64,000 bases of DNA. Source: Clostridiales bacterium (GTDB taxonomy: Bacteria > Bacillota > Clostridia > Lachnospirales > Lachnospiraceae). A program made the position numbers and the translations under genes. Shown here piece after piece: positions 18,587 to 27,298 of the stretch. Location: positions 217,966-281,965 of the forward strand of contig DUNO01000066.1 of NCBI GenBank assembly GCA_012839295.1. Direction: 5' to 3'. The notes under the pieces are model-generated. The model searched no databases. It was not told the origin of the DNA and saw nothing but the letters and a program-made list of their open reading frames with translations. The stretch's first letter is position 1. Each line of letters begins with the position of its first letter.

Positions 18587-19027
18587 CTACTTTTTGTCCT
18601 TTACCATCTGTACATAATCAAGAGCTTCATAACCAAGCCTATAATATAGCTCGACCGCTTCTTCATTATCTCCCCTGACTTCAAGGCGGATCCGCTTGGC
18701 AGACGGGTATTCCTGCTCTACAAATTCTAAGAACCGGCTGCCATATCCCTTACCTCTGTAGGCTTCACTGATGTAAATCTCCTCAATCCATACCACAAGT
18801 CCGCCTGCTTCATTTGAATGGGTAAAGGATAAAAGCGCATACCCTATAGGATTTCCCTCGTCCTCTATAATAAAAATGCGTATGAACGGTGATTTGTCCA
18901 TCGCAGCAGTAAAGGTTGCCTCGAAATTTCCAGAATCAACATTATGGACCACTGCGCTTGATGAATAAAAGCTTTTGGCCATTGATAAAAATATCTCACG
19001 GTCAGCTGATAATATGTCACGGATCAT
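18587..19027 (-). CDS. GNAT-family N-acetyltransferase
   Basis: The protein has 146 residues, a single GNAT domain that transfers an acetyl group from acetyl-CoA to an amine. The acetyl-CoA binding loop is visible as YRGKGYGSRFLEFVEQ (about 96-111), and the VVWIEEIYISEAYRG strand and C-terminal YYRLGYEAL are canonical. The acceptor cannot be inferred. It precedes the MFS gene. Confidence 0.87.
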   Translation of the reverse strand: MIRDILSADREIFLSMAKSFYSSSAVVHNVDSGNFEATFTAAMDKSPFIRIFIIEDEGNPIGYALLSFTHSNEAGGLVVWIEEIYISEAYRGKGYGSRFLEFVEQEYPSAKRIRLEVRGDNEEAVELYYRLGYEALDYVQMVKDKK

Positions 19028-19279
19028 TTTTTTCCTCCTTATTATATAAATAATTCCAGGTCACAGTTACACTCAGATCTGATTATATCAATAAACCAAT
19101 AAATATTCAATTTTCTTTCAGCACTTTCTTTTCACTATCTTTTCATTTTCTTTTATCAGTTGCTTTTTCATAATTTCTGCTATATGATACTGAATAGTGC
19201 TTTTAAGCAATTCCCCATTTACTTATTATACAATAGATAAATAACCTGGAACCCCCCTTATTAAGGAGACACAAACAGA

Positions 19280-20248
19280 ATGCCAGAAAAGAATACCATC
19301 ATGAATACAAATACCCGCCATAACCTATTTACAAAACCGATCAACATACTATTATTGTCCATGCTATGCACCGCTTTGTGGGGAAGCGCCTTCCCCTGCG
19401 TGAAAATCGGGTACCAGCTATTTTCCATTGCTGCGGAGGACACCTCCGGGAAGCTGGTATTTGCCGGAATTCGGTTCTTCTTTGCTGGGGTAATCACTTT
19501 AATAATTTCTACGGTCCAAAACCATAAAATCCCCCTGCTGCGCCCTCACAATGTTAAGGGCGTATTGATGGTCAGCCTAGTTCAGACCGTGCTGCAATAT
19601 ATCTTCTTTTATATCGGCTTATCCAATATAACTGGCGTAAAGGGATCCATTTTGGCTGCGTGTAATTCCTTCTTTGTAGTTTTACTTGCCCATTTCTTCT
19701 ATAAAAATGATAGGCTATCCATTTCCAAAATAATTGGCTGCTCCATCGGCTTTGCCGGAATCATCCTGGTCAACCTGAATGGAATGAGCTCAGCTGATCT
19801 TGGCTTTAACCTTTCAGGTGACGGCCTTATGTTATTCGCTGCACTTTCCTTTGCCATCGGCTCCCTGATCAGTAAAAATGTATGCCAGAAAGCAGATGCT
19901 ACAATCGTCACCGGTTATCAATTAGGGATCGGGGGTCTAGTCTTAATGCTGCTCGGCTTCTTAAGCGGAGGCCGCTTATCACAGGTTACTTTTCCAGGTA
20001 TCCTGCTGTTAGCTTATATGTCTCTACTCTCTTCCATAGCCTTTACCGTCTGGACGATACTGTCTAAATATAATAAAATCAGCAGGATAGCCGTCTATAA
20101 TTTCCTGACACCCATCTTTGGCGCACTTTTATCGGCCCTGTTCCTCGGCGATGCCTTGTTCAGCTGGAACAGCCTGCTTGCACTGGCTCTGGTCTGCATC
20201 GGAATTTACATTGTAAATGCGGGAAAGCGAGAAAATGCCCAAAAATGA
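19280..20248 (+). CDS. EamA/DMT-family transporter (RhaT-like)
   Basis: The protein has 322 residues and ten hydrophobic segments in two EamA repeats, with the family-typical LCTALWGSAFPCVKIGY in the first helix and YNFLTPIFGALLSALFLGD near the end. The ATG at 19280 has AAGGAG upstream. The likely role is export or import of a small metabolite in the cytoplasmic membrane; substrate unknown. It ends four bases from the end of the convergent metH. Confidence 0.88.
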   Translation: MPEKNTIMNTNTRHNLFTKPINILLLSMLCTALWGSAFPCVKIGYQLFSIAAEDTSGKLVFAGIRFFFAGVITLIISTVQNHKIPLLRPHNVKGVLMVSLVQTVLQYIFFYIGLSNITGVKGSILAACNSFFVVLLAHFFYKNDRLSISKIIGCSIGFAGIILVNLNGMSSADLGFNLSGDGLMLFAALSFAIGSLISKNVCQKADATIVTGYQLGIGGLVLMLLGFLSGGRLSQVTFPGILLLAYMSLLSSIAFTVWTILSKYNKISRIAVYNFLTPIFGALLSALFLGDALFSWNSLLALALVCIGIYIVNAGKRENAQK

Positions 20249-20252
20249 ATTA

Positions 20253-22952
20253 TTAATTCTCTGTTAATCTCTTTACCAGGGCTACAGCGGACTGGGCATC
20301 CTCCGAATAACCGTCCGCACCGATTTCCTCGCAATAGCTTTCGGTTACAACAGCTCCTCCGATAATGATCTTAGCCCTAAGACCCTGCTCCTTTGCTTTG
20401 ATAACCACATTCTCCATTTCAATCATCGTGGTTGTCATCAGGGCAGAAAGGGCGATGACGTCCGCATCCTCCTCCCTGGCAACCTGGAGGATTTTCTCAG
20501 TGGGAACATCCTTCCCCAGGTCAATGACGCGGAAGCCATAGTTTTTCAGCATCAGACTAACGAGATTCTTACCAATATCATGAATATCACCGGCTACCGT
20601 CGCGATAACAACTGTTACCTTGTCCTTGGAGGTTCCCTCCTTTGCCAGCATTGGCTCCAGGTAATCAATCGCCACCTTCATCGCCTCCGCGCCACTGATG
20701 AGCTGCGGAAGGAAATAAATCTGGCAGTCGTAAAGCCGCCCCACCTCATTGATGGCCGGAATTAAGGTGTCCGCAATGAGTGAATCCGGAGAAACCCCAT
20801 CCGCCAATACCTTATCAACCAAGGGCAGGATATTCTTCCTGTTTCCTTTCACCACGGCTTGGAACACAGCCTGCCGGTTCTCACTCCCGTCCTCCGGCAT
20901 CATATTATCCGTTGTATTATCAGTTATATTACCAGTCACATTGCCCGTTATGCTACCTGTCGCATTACCAGCCGCATTACCCGTTATGCCGCCTGCTGTA
21001 TTACCAGCCACATTGTCCGTTATGCTGCCTGCTGTATTACCAGCCGCATTGCCCATCATACTGCCCGCTGCATTACTAATTCCGTTAGCAGTCTCTCTCT
21101 CTGCAGCTTTACCGGAGGCCAAAGCCGGTGCCGGCGGCCTTGCTTCCTTTCCCGAGCCGCCGCCCGGCGTGACCGAAACCGTTGCCGGTCTGGTGGTAAC
21201 ACGCCCAATATACCTCTCAGCCGCATCCTCCACACCTAACAGTAAATCAGCTGCCAATGCGGAATTTACCAATAGATCCTGGGAAGGGTTTGCAATAGCC
21301 ATAGTAAGACCTGCCTGGATTGCAAAAGCCAGGAAGGTGCTATTAATGAATTGGCGCTCCGGCAGCCCAAAGGAAATATTCGATAAGCCTATGATGGTTG
21401 CAAGCCCCAGCTCTTCCTTACAATAGCGGATAGTCTGGACCGCTTCCCGTGCCGCATTTTTATTTGCTCCCACGGTGTTCACCAGCCCGTCGACGATAAT
21501 ATCCTCCTTTGTTAAGCCTATTTCCAGGGCGCGGTCAAGGATTCTATGGATGATCTGCTTCTTCTCTTCCATACTTTTTGGCAACCCCTGATCAGAAAGC
21601 GGCAGAAGGATAAACATTGCACCATACTTTTTCGCAATGGGAATTAATTTTTCAAACTTTTCTTTTTCCAGGGAAATGGAATTGATCAAAGCCCGTCCCG
21701 GATAGATTCTTAAGGCAGCTTCAATTACGGATACATGGCTGGAATCGATACATAGGGGTAGCCGGGCCGCAAGAAGGGCTTCCTGCACGGCCTCCAGCAT
21801 CATCGCCTTTTCGTCAATGCCATTCATTCCCATATTGATGTCCAGGATATCAGCGCCCAGGTCTGCCTGCTCCGCCGCCATTTCGGATACCAGGGTCAGG
21901 TCCCCTTCCCGCAGTTCGGCCTGCAGCGCCTTTTTTCCGGTTGGGTTAATACGCTCACCAACAATCATAAACCGGCCATCCAAAGGTATTTCTACCGTAC
22001 TTATCTCCGTTGTCAGCGCTCTCGTCTGCTTTGTCTTCGGTGCCTGGGGAAGCATATCCTTTACTGCCTGGACCATCCGGTCCATATGCTCCGGAGTTGT
22101 CCCACAGCAGCCTCCGACAATGTTAGCCCCCGCATCCACCAGCTTCTTCATCCCAGCGGCAAATTCCTCCGCCTCCATCGGAAATACAGTTTCATTCCCT
22201 ACCAGCTTCGGAATCCCTGCATTGGGCTTTGCTAAAACCGGAATACAAGCATATTCCTTCATTTCACGGATCATTTTCTCCATTTTATCCGGTCCCGTGG
22301 AGCAATTCACCCCTACTGCCGCTGCCCCCATGCTCTGCAGCACAATGACTGCCGTCTTAGGATCCGTACCAAAGAGGGTTCTTCCATTTTCCTCAAAGGT
22401 CAGGGATATCATAACCGGTATATCACTGATTTCTTTCGCCGCAAGCAAGGCCGCCCTGCATTCCTGCAGGCTCATCATCGTCTCTACTACAATCAGATCA
22501 ACACCCGCCGAAAGTATATATCCCAGCTGTTCCTTATAGATATCCACCAAATCCTCAAAGGACAGGGTTCCAAGAGGCTCCACCTGTTCTCCTGTCATGG
22601 TAATATCTGCCGCAATATAGATCTCCCTCTGATTGCCGGTTGCTTTACGGTATTCCTCCACTGCCTGCTTAGACAGTCCAACCAGTCCTTTATTTATCTC
22701 TGCAATCTGACTCTTCAAGCCATATTTGGCCAGCTTAATGCGGTTTGCCGTAAAGGTCGGAGCAAACAGGATATCTGTCCCCACCTCAAGAAATTCTCTC
22801 TGAAGTCCGATTAGCACCTGTGGATTCTTAAGCATCCAGTCCTCCGGGCATACCCCTGCCGGCATACCCCGTTTTTGCAGGTTCATTCCAGTTGCTCCAT
22901 CCAGAATAACGATTCTTGACTGGGCAAAATCCAAAAATTCCTTCCTTGTCAT
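20253..22952 (-). CDS. metH: Cobalamin-dependent methionine synthase (without reactivation domain)
   Basis: The protein has 899 residues, against about 1,200 for the Escherichia coli enzyme. In order: homocysteine-binding barrel (1-300) with zinc cysteines C217 (GVNCSTG), C282 and C283 (GGCCGTTP); folate-binding barrel (about 325-580, GERINPTGKK at 332); a linker of low complexity (about 600-690); then the B12 cap (about 695-770) and B12-binding domain with His791 in GDIHDIGKN and GG at about 865-866. The AdoMet-dependent reactivation domain is absent, as in several Clostridia and Thermotoga. It follows the MTHFR fusion gene by 27 bases. The linker carries about ten degenerate repeats of an Asn-Ala-Gly-Thr type word (GNAAGNTAGSITDN and variants). 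Confidence 0.93.
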   Translation of the reverse strand: MTRKEFLDFAQSRIVILDGATGMNLQKRGMPAGVCPEDWMLKNPQVLIGLQREFLEVGTDILFAPTFTANRIKLAKYGLKSQIAEINKGLVGLSKQAVEEYRKATGNQREIYIAADITMTGEQVEPLGTLSFEDLVDIYKEQLGYILSAGVDLIVVETMMSLQECRAALLAAKEISDIPVMISLTFEENGRTLFGTDPKTAVIVLQSMGAAAVGVNCSTGPDKMEKMIREMKEYACIPVLAKPNAGIPKLVGNETVFPMEAEEFAAGMKKLVDAGANIVGGCCGTTPEHMDRMVQAVKDMLPQAPKTKQTRALTTEISTVEIPLDGRFMIVGERINPTGKKALQAELREGDLTLVSEMAAEQADLGADILDINMGMNGIDEKAMMLEAVQEALLAARLPLCIDSSHVSVIEAALRIYPGRALINSISLEKEKFEKLIPIAKKYGAMFILLPLSDQGLPKSMEEKKQIIHRILDRALEIGLTKEDIIVDGLVNTVGANKNAAREAVQTIRYCKEELGLATIIGLSNISFGLPERQFINSTFLAFAIQAGLTMAIANPSQDLLVNSALAADLLLGVEDAAERYIGRVTTRPATVSVTPGGGSGKEARPPAPALASGKAAERETANGISNAAGSMMGNAAGNTAGSITDNVAGNTAGGITGNAAGNATGSITGNVTGNITDNTTDNMMPEDGSENRQAVFQAVVKGNRKNILPLVDKVLADGVSPDSLIADTLIPAINEVGRLYDCQIYFLPQLISGAEAMKVAIDYLEPMLAKEGTSKDKVTVVIATVAGDIHDIGKNLVSLMLKNYGFRVIDLGKDVPTEKILQVAREEDADVIALSALMTTTMIEMENVVIKAKEQGLRAKIIIGGAVVTESYCEEIGADGYSEDAQSAVALVKRLTEN

Positions 22953-22979
22953 GCAAATCCCTCCACTTTTAATCCAAAT

Positions 22980-24779
22980 TTATTTTTTTAATATTTTATC
23001 CATAAGACTAACCCGGTTAAAAGGCAGCATAAAATAATATCCGTCTGTCACCGGATCCAGGAGCTCCATCATCTCACGGGCTATTTCAACTCCAACATTC
23101 TCGGCCTCTTCCTTGCTCATATCAGGGCTGTATCTGTCCACAATTTCCTCCGGGACACGAATACCGGTAACCTCATTTTTAATAAAGCATGCATTCCGGT
23201 AGCTTACCAGGGGCATAATACCGCACAGGATCTTAGTATCAACCCTTTCCTTAATCTTCTTTATCCGCTCCACGTCCTCCACCGAATAGATGGGCTGTGT
23301 CAGAAAATAGGCTGCTCCGGCAGCTATCTTCTTCTGCATCCGCTCAATCTCCCGGTCCAGGTTTCCTCTGCCATGATTTAGCGCACCTCCAAAATACAGG
23401 GGCTCGGACGCAAAATGCTCCAGGTTCATTTCCTTTACAAAATCCATCAGCTGGACCGAGTTATAATCAAATACCGCTGTTGTCTTTGCCCTGCTTGTAC
23501 TGGGAACCGGATCCCCGGTTACAATGAGAAGATTACGGATACCGTGGATATAGGCTCCCAGCAGGCTGGAACGGATAGAAATCATATTCCGGTCCCTGCA
23601 GCAGATATGGGGCATGACCTTCAACCCGGTTTCTCCTGCTATCTTTATGCTCATAAGGATGGAATCCACCCGGCTCCGGCCCATGGGGGAGTCCGCAAAG
23701 GTTATTAAATCCGCGCCACTGCTCTTTAAGATGTGCGCACACTCCATGACCCGGTCAATATCCGCATCATAGGGCGGATCCAATTCAACTGCAATTACCT
23801 TCTTACCGCTTAACAACAGCTGGTAGAAATCATTTTCCTTATGGGGCCGGCTCTGGCTCTCTGTCTTTGCAGCCTCTGTTTTTCTGGGATAGATACGTTC
23901 TTTATTTTTAATCCTGAGATTAAGGGCCTTTATATATGCCGGCGTAGTTCCGCAGCAGCCGCCAATCATATCCACACCCAGACCGGCGACTAATTCCATA
24001 TTGTCCGAAAAATATTCTGCATTGTCCATAAATACCATGCGGTTTTGCATCTGCTCCGGATAACCTGCATTCGGCGCTGCATAAATATACCGATCCTCAG
24101 GGAATTTGAGCTTCTTCAGGATATGGTACAGGTGTCCGGAGCCAACGCCGCAATTTAAACCGCAGGCATCAATACCGCCGGTTTGTCCGGCAGTATCTAG
24201 TAGCCTGGCGGCACTGATTCCAGCCTCCGTATACCCATTCTTGTTGACGGAAAAGCTGACCAGGATAAACATATCTGATTTTTTATTCTTAATATAGGGA
24301 AGTAGCTTCTCGATATAATGCAGGCTTGAAAAGGTCTCAAAATGAATTCCCTCCAGCCCCTCCTGGATAAAGATGTCGCACATTAATTTGTATTCGGTTA
24401 AAATATCCTCCTCATTAGTGCCGGCGTCCTCCGGAATCGGGCCGATATCTCCCAGGATCCAGCTGGCTGCCCTGTCTTCCGGGGTCAGCCCCGCCTCTTC
24501 CAGGGCACTCTTTGCGATATAGCATGCCTGGCTAAGCAGGCTTTTCTGCTGTTCTTCCCCAAGCTGCAGCACTGCACGGTTGGCAGCGAAGGTGTTCGTG
24601 CGTAGGAGCCTCGCTCCGGCTTCAAGATATTCCTTATGAATTTGCTTGATGATGTCCGGCTCTGACTGGTTGGCATATTCTGATATTGCACCTGGCTTGC
24701 CTACCAGTTCAGAGTAATAGGTTCCCATGGAACCGTCCGGTATCAGCCTATATTTTTTCAAATAATCCTTTAACCTCAT
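22980..24779 (-). CDS. Homocysteine S-methyltransferase / methylenetetrahydrofolate reductase fusion (YitJ-like)
   Basis: The protein has 599 residues. The N-terminal homocysteine-methyltransferase barrel (1-295) holds the zinc cysteine motifs GLNCGVG (about 208) and GGCCGTTP (about 274). The C-terminal half (about 325-599) is a MetF-type barrel with KKVIAVELDPP and the FAD region LIVTGDP. In this architecture the reductase makes 5-methyl-tetrahydrofolate, used by MetH encoded directly downstream. The start ATG at 24779 has GAGG upstream. No SAM riboswitch or T-box precedes it: the leader from the promoter at 24852-24880 is only about 65 bases. Confidence 0.92.
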   Translation of the reverse strand: MRLKDYLKKYRLIPDGSMGTYYSELVGKPGAISEYANQSEPDIIKQIHKEYLEAGARLLRTNTFAANRAVLQLGEEQQKSLLSQACYIAKSALEEAGLTPEDRAASWILGDIGPIPEDAGTNEEDILTEYKLMCDIFIQEGLEGIHFETFSSLHYIEKLLPYIKNKKSDMFILVSFSVNKNGYTEAGISAARLLDTAGQTGGIDACGLNCGVGSGHLYHILKKLKFPEDRYIYAAPNAGYPEQMQNRMVFMDNAEYFSDNMELVAGLGVDMIGGCCGTTPAYIKALNLRIKNKERIYPRKTEAAKTESQSRPHKENDFYQLLLSGKKVIAVELDPPYDADIDRVMECAHILKSSGADLITFADSPMGRSRVDSILMSIKIAGETGLKVMPHICCRDRNMISIRSSLLGAYIHGIRNLLIVTGDPVPSTSRAKTTAVFDYNSVQLMDFVKEMNLEHFASEPLYFGGALNHGRGNLDREIERMQKKIAAGAAYFLTQPIYSVEDVERIKKIKERVDTKILCGIMPLVSYRNACFIKNEVTGIRVPEEIVDRYSPDMSKEEAENVGVEIAREMMELLDPVTDGYYFMLPFNRVSLMDKILKK

Positions 24780-24851
24780 ATTACCTCATTTCATCCAATG
24801 CCCGTAGAAAGCATGGTTGCTCACATTTGTATTTAAACTCGAATTTTCCCT

Positions 24852-24880
24852 ATTATATCTCATAACCTTTTATATCACAA
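24852..24880 (-). promoter_or_regulatory. Promoter of the methionine operon
   Basis: On the minus strand, TTGTGA (24880-24875), a 17-base spacer and TATAAT (24857-24852), giving a transcription start near 24845. Confidence 0.75.
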
Positions 24881-25000
24881 GCATTTCTTCCTATTTTTCT
24901 ATTTTCTGTTTTCTTTGACTTTCACCTGGATTTTTCAATCCCTATATCCGCTTTTTAACTTCTCCCTATACCGGAGGCTTGAAATGGCTGCAACATTGGT

Positions 25001-25114
25001 TTAAAATAGTATATTAATCGATTTAAAATAATGTATTAATTCAGCTTAAAATAATATATTAATCCAGCTTAAAACACTATATTGATCCGGCTTAAAATAA
25101 TATATTAATCCAGC
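25001..25114. repeat. Five tandem copies of a 23-bp AT-rich unit
   Basis: Copies start at 25001 (22 bp), 25023, 25046, 25069 and 25092, each beginning TTAAAAT and ending near ATTAATCCAGC. They directly follow one another without spacers. The array lies between the divergent methionine operon and the DUF2752 gene. Confidence 0.85.
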
Positions 25115-25162
25115 TTACGGATCATCGGGCACTACAATATAATTCCATGAAATGAGGCTGCC

Positions 25163-25555
25163 ATGTCAAACAAAAGAATACCCAAATTATTATCTGTCCT
25201 ACTACCTATAACCGCTTTATTCCTAATAATCTTCCGGGAGAGTGTTCTAGCCTTGGTGCCATATTTTCCAAGCTGTTATTTTTATCAGCTATTCCACCTT
25301 TATTGTCCTTCCTGCGGTAATACGAGAAGTGTGGTTTCCTTACTCCACGGCGATGTGCTGGGTTCCTTGCGCTTTAATGTTGTCCCTGCCATAATGCTCC
25401 TGATTCTTTTTCTGGCTTATATGGAGCTGGTCACCTATAGCTTTGGAAAGCAGGTTCGGCTGCTTCCCAGAAAACTCAGCTTTTACTTAATCCTCATTGC
25501 CGGATTAGTCCTATACTGGATTGTCCGCAATTTTATACCCTATCTGACTCCGTGA
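25163..25555 (+). CDS. DUF2752-family membrane protein
   Basis: The protein has 130 residues with three to four hydrophobic segments. The family hallmark CPSCGNTR (about 48-55) follows FYQLFHLY, matching DUF2752, whose function is not known; the CxxC pair might bind metal. The ribosome site is ATGAGG, seven bases before the ATG. The gene stands alone and is followed by a 240-bp tandem array and a terminator. Confidence 0.85.
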   Translation: MSNKRIPKLLSVLLPITALFLIIFRESVLALVPYFPSCYFYQLFHLYCPSCGNTRSVVSLLHGDVLGSLRFNVVPAIMLLILFLAYMELVTYSFGKQVRLLPRKLSFYLILIAGLVLYWIVRNFIPYLTP

Positions 25556-25604
25556 TATCATTGTATGGCAGATGCCGGGATGAATCCAGAAAGAATAAAA
25601 CCTG

Positions 25605-25843
25605 TATAAAGAATAAATTCGTAGAAAGATTAAATTGCAGAAAGATTAAATTGCAGAAAGATTAAATTTACACATATAAAGAATCTATATAAATAAAGAA
25701 TCTGTATAAGAAAAAGAATCTGTATGAATAAAGAATCGTATAAATAAAGAATTACATAAATAAAGAATCGTATAAATAAAGAATTACATAGATAAAGAAT
25801 TACATAGATAAAGAATTGCAAAATAAAGAATCCGCATAAAATA
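25605..25843. repeat. About 13 tandem copies of a 15-18 bp AAAGAAT-type unit
   Basis: The units begin AAAGATT or AAAGAAT and continue with a variable middle such as CTGTATA or TACATA (for example AAAGAATTACATAAAT). The array fills the gap between the DUF2752 stop and the terminator at 25845, so it lies in the 3' untranslated region of that gene. Confidence 0.8.
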
Positions 25844-25844
25844 T

Positions 25845-25905
25845 AAGCCATCTGTTAAGATATCCTGGTCTGCACTACAGATCAACATAACAGATGGCTT
25901 TTTTC
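25845..25905 (+). terminator. Terminator of the DUF2752 gene
   Basis: Arms 25845-25856 (AAGCCATCTGTT) and 25889-25900 are exact complements around a 32-base loop, followed by TTTTTT. The same hairpin faces the convergent DUF4190 gene. Confidence 0.8.
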
Positions 25906-25947
25906 ATGAAATGAACTATTAATTAGCTGTTTTACATGAATTGATTT

Positions 25948-26742
25948 TTAATAATAAGAAGATTCAAACCCTTCGTAGAAGCTTTCCCAGAAGCTTGGCG
26001 AATTAGTCATGGCAACCGTTCCTATAAGCGCTATAATCGCAATTACGATACCAATTGACGAAAGTACAATTCCAATAATCGCCAGGTTTCTATCATCCTT
26101 TTGTTTCTTAATGCTAATAATTCCGAGAATAAGACCTGCAATTGATAACGGCAACGCAAAAAAGGAGAAGCAGCATAATACAACACTGCAAATACCGCAG
26201 ATTAACGATGCTATGGACAAACCATTATCCTTCTTCCGTGTAGATGAATATTGCTGGTACGGATTCTGCTGGTATTGCTGTCCAGATCCCTGTTGATACT
26301 GCTGGTATCCAGGCTGACCATTATACTGGGATTGTTGATATTGGGACTGGTCATTATACTGGGGCTGCTGATACTGGGACTGTCCATTATACTGGGGCTG
26401 CTGATATTGTGGATTCTGATATGAGCCCTGATTATAGGTCTGTTGGTTATACTGCCCCTGCTGGTACGGATTTGGCTGCTGTGGCTGTTCACCGCCATTT
26501 ACCTGCTGATATTGATTCCCTTGCTGGTTCAAATCATTTTGCGGATTAAAGCTCCCTTGTGAATCCAAATTAGGCTGCTGGACAGAGCCTCCTTGTTGGT
26601 TTAAATCGGATTGTGGATTAGAAACGTTTTGTCCATATGGATTATTCTGAACGTTGGAATCCCCTGCCGGAGGGCTTTGCTGGCCATCATTATTTGGATT
26701 ATTGAGGCCGTCATTACCTCCGTCTTTGTTAAAGTCTTCCAT
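25948..26742 (-). CDS. Q/N-rich protein with DUF4190 membrane domain
   Basis: The protein has 264 residues when started at the ATG at 26742, which has GGGGAGG nine bases upstream; the longer frame to 26868 has no ribosome site. Residues 1-165 are dominated by Gln, Asn, Tyr and Pro with repeats of the form QYQQPQYNGQS, like eukaryotic prion-like domains. The C-terminal part (about 175-250) has two hydrophobic segments joined by a short KKQKDDRN loop, matching DUF4190. The Gln/Asn region is probably cytoplasmic and may mediate self-association (inference). Confidence 0.82.
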   Translation of the reverse strand: MEDFNKDGGNDGLNNPNNDGQQSPPAGDSNVQNNPYGQNVSNPQSDLNQQGGSVQQPNLDSQGSFNPQNDLNQQGNQYQQVNGGEQPQQPNPYQQGQYNQQTYNQGSYQNPQYQQPQYNGQSQYQQPQYNDQSQYQQSQYNGQPGYQQYQQGSGQQYQQNPYQQYSSTRKKDNGLSIASLICGICSVVLCCFSFFALPLSIAGLILGIISIKKQKDDRNLAIIGIVLSSIGIVIAIIALIGTVAMTNSPSFWESFYEGFESSYY

Positions 26743-26800
26743 GAAAGATACCTCCCCTGCTGTATTAATATAAATAAAACATTTACCAAGTCTCATATTC

Positions 26801-26917
26801 CTCGAGACTTTTGTCCCGTATCTTTGCGAAACTTTTAGCTCGCGTCTTTGCAGGACTTTTGTCCCCACGTCTTTTGCGAGATTTCGGCCCGCACATCTTT
26901 TGCGGGACTTTTCACAC
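26801..26917. repeat. Five imperfect tandem copies of a 24-27 bp sequence upstream of the DUF4190 gene
   Basis: The units read like TCTTTGCGAGACTTTTGTCC with drift in the middle, running from 26801 to 26917 on the plus strand. They sit upstream of the minus-strand DUF4190 gene, in its promoter or leader. Confidence 0.7.
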
Positions 26918-27148
26918 CTATGATACGCCTAAAAAAAGAAGCCTATGCTTCGAGTGAAGTATGGAAAATTAATTTAATATCATTTTAATCCTAACATAAT
27001 CTCGCCATTTCTTCAAGTTATTTAACTAAATATCCCAGTAGATAAACCTAATCCTTTCATGTATATACTATATACATATATACATGCAGCACAGTTATAC
27101 CTTATTATCCGTATTTATTAAGCCTTTCATGCAGATAAACCATAACGG
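26918..27148. other. AT-rich intergenic region
   Basis: A short hairpin (GAAGCCTATGCTTC, about 26939-26952) and alternating TATACATATA sequence were seen at 27061-27087. No gene was found. It includes the start of the promoter region of the DUF4190 gene. Confidence 0.4.
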
Positions 27149-27176
27149 AAAAATGCCGGGATAAATTTATCCCGGC
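27149..27176 (-). terminator. Terminator downstream of hsp20
   Basis: A perfect 22-bp palindrome at 27155-27176 (GCCGGGATAAA and its complement) is followed on the minus strand by ATTTTT. Confidence 0.7.
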
Positions 27177-27195
27177 TGTAATCCCTGTTACTTAA

Positions 27196-27298
27196 TTCCT
27201 ATTATTGAATGGCCATTATTGAATTCCTGCTATCAAATCCCTGCTATCGAATCCTTATTATCGAATCCCTATTGTCGAATCCCTATTGAATCTCTATC
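27196..27298. repeat. About six tandem copies of a 15-bp sequence reaching into the end of hsp20
   Basis: Units of the form CTATTATCGAATCC run from about 27196 to 27298. The last copy overlaps the final codons (RIEIQ, stop at 27283), so the array appears to start at the gene end and extend into the 3' region. Confidence 0.75.

Noticed and set aside
20749..21426. A long plus-strand frame of Leu/Pro/Val repeats
   Set aside because: It is the antisense shadow of the MetH linker repeats; it has no ribosome site and the repeats are a by-product.
24780..25000. SAM riboswitch or T-box upstream of the methionine operon
   Set aside because: The leader after the predicted promoter is only about 65 bases and shows none of the conserved S-box or T-box words.
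25001..25114. Possible CRISPR array
   Set aside because: Units are contiguous 23-mers without spacers.
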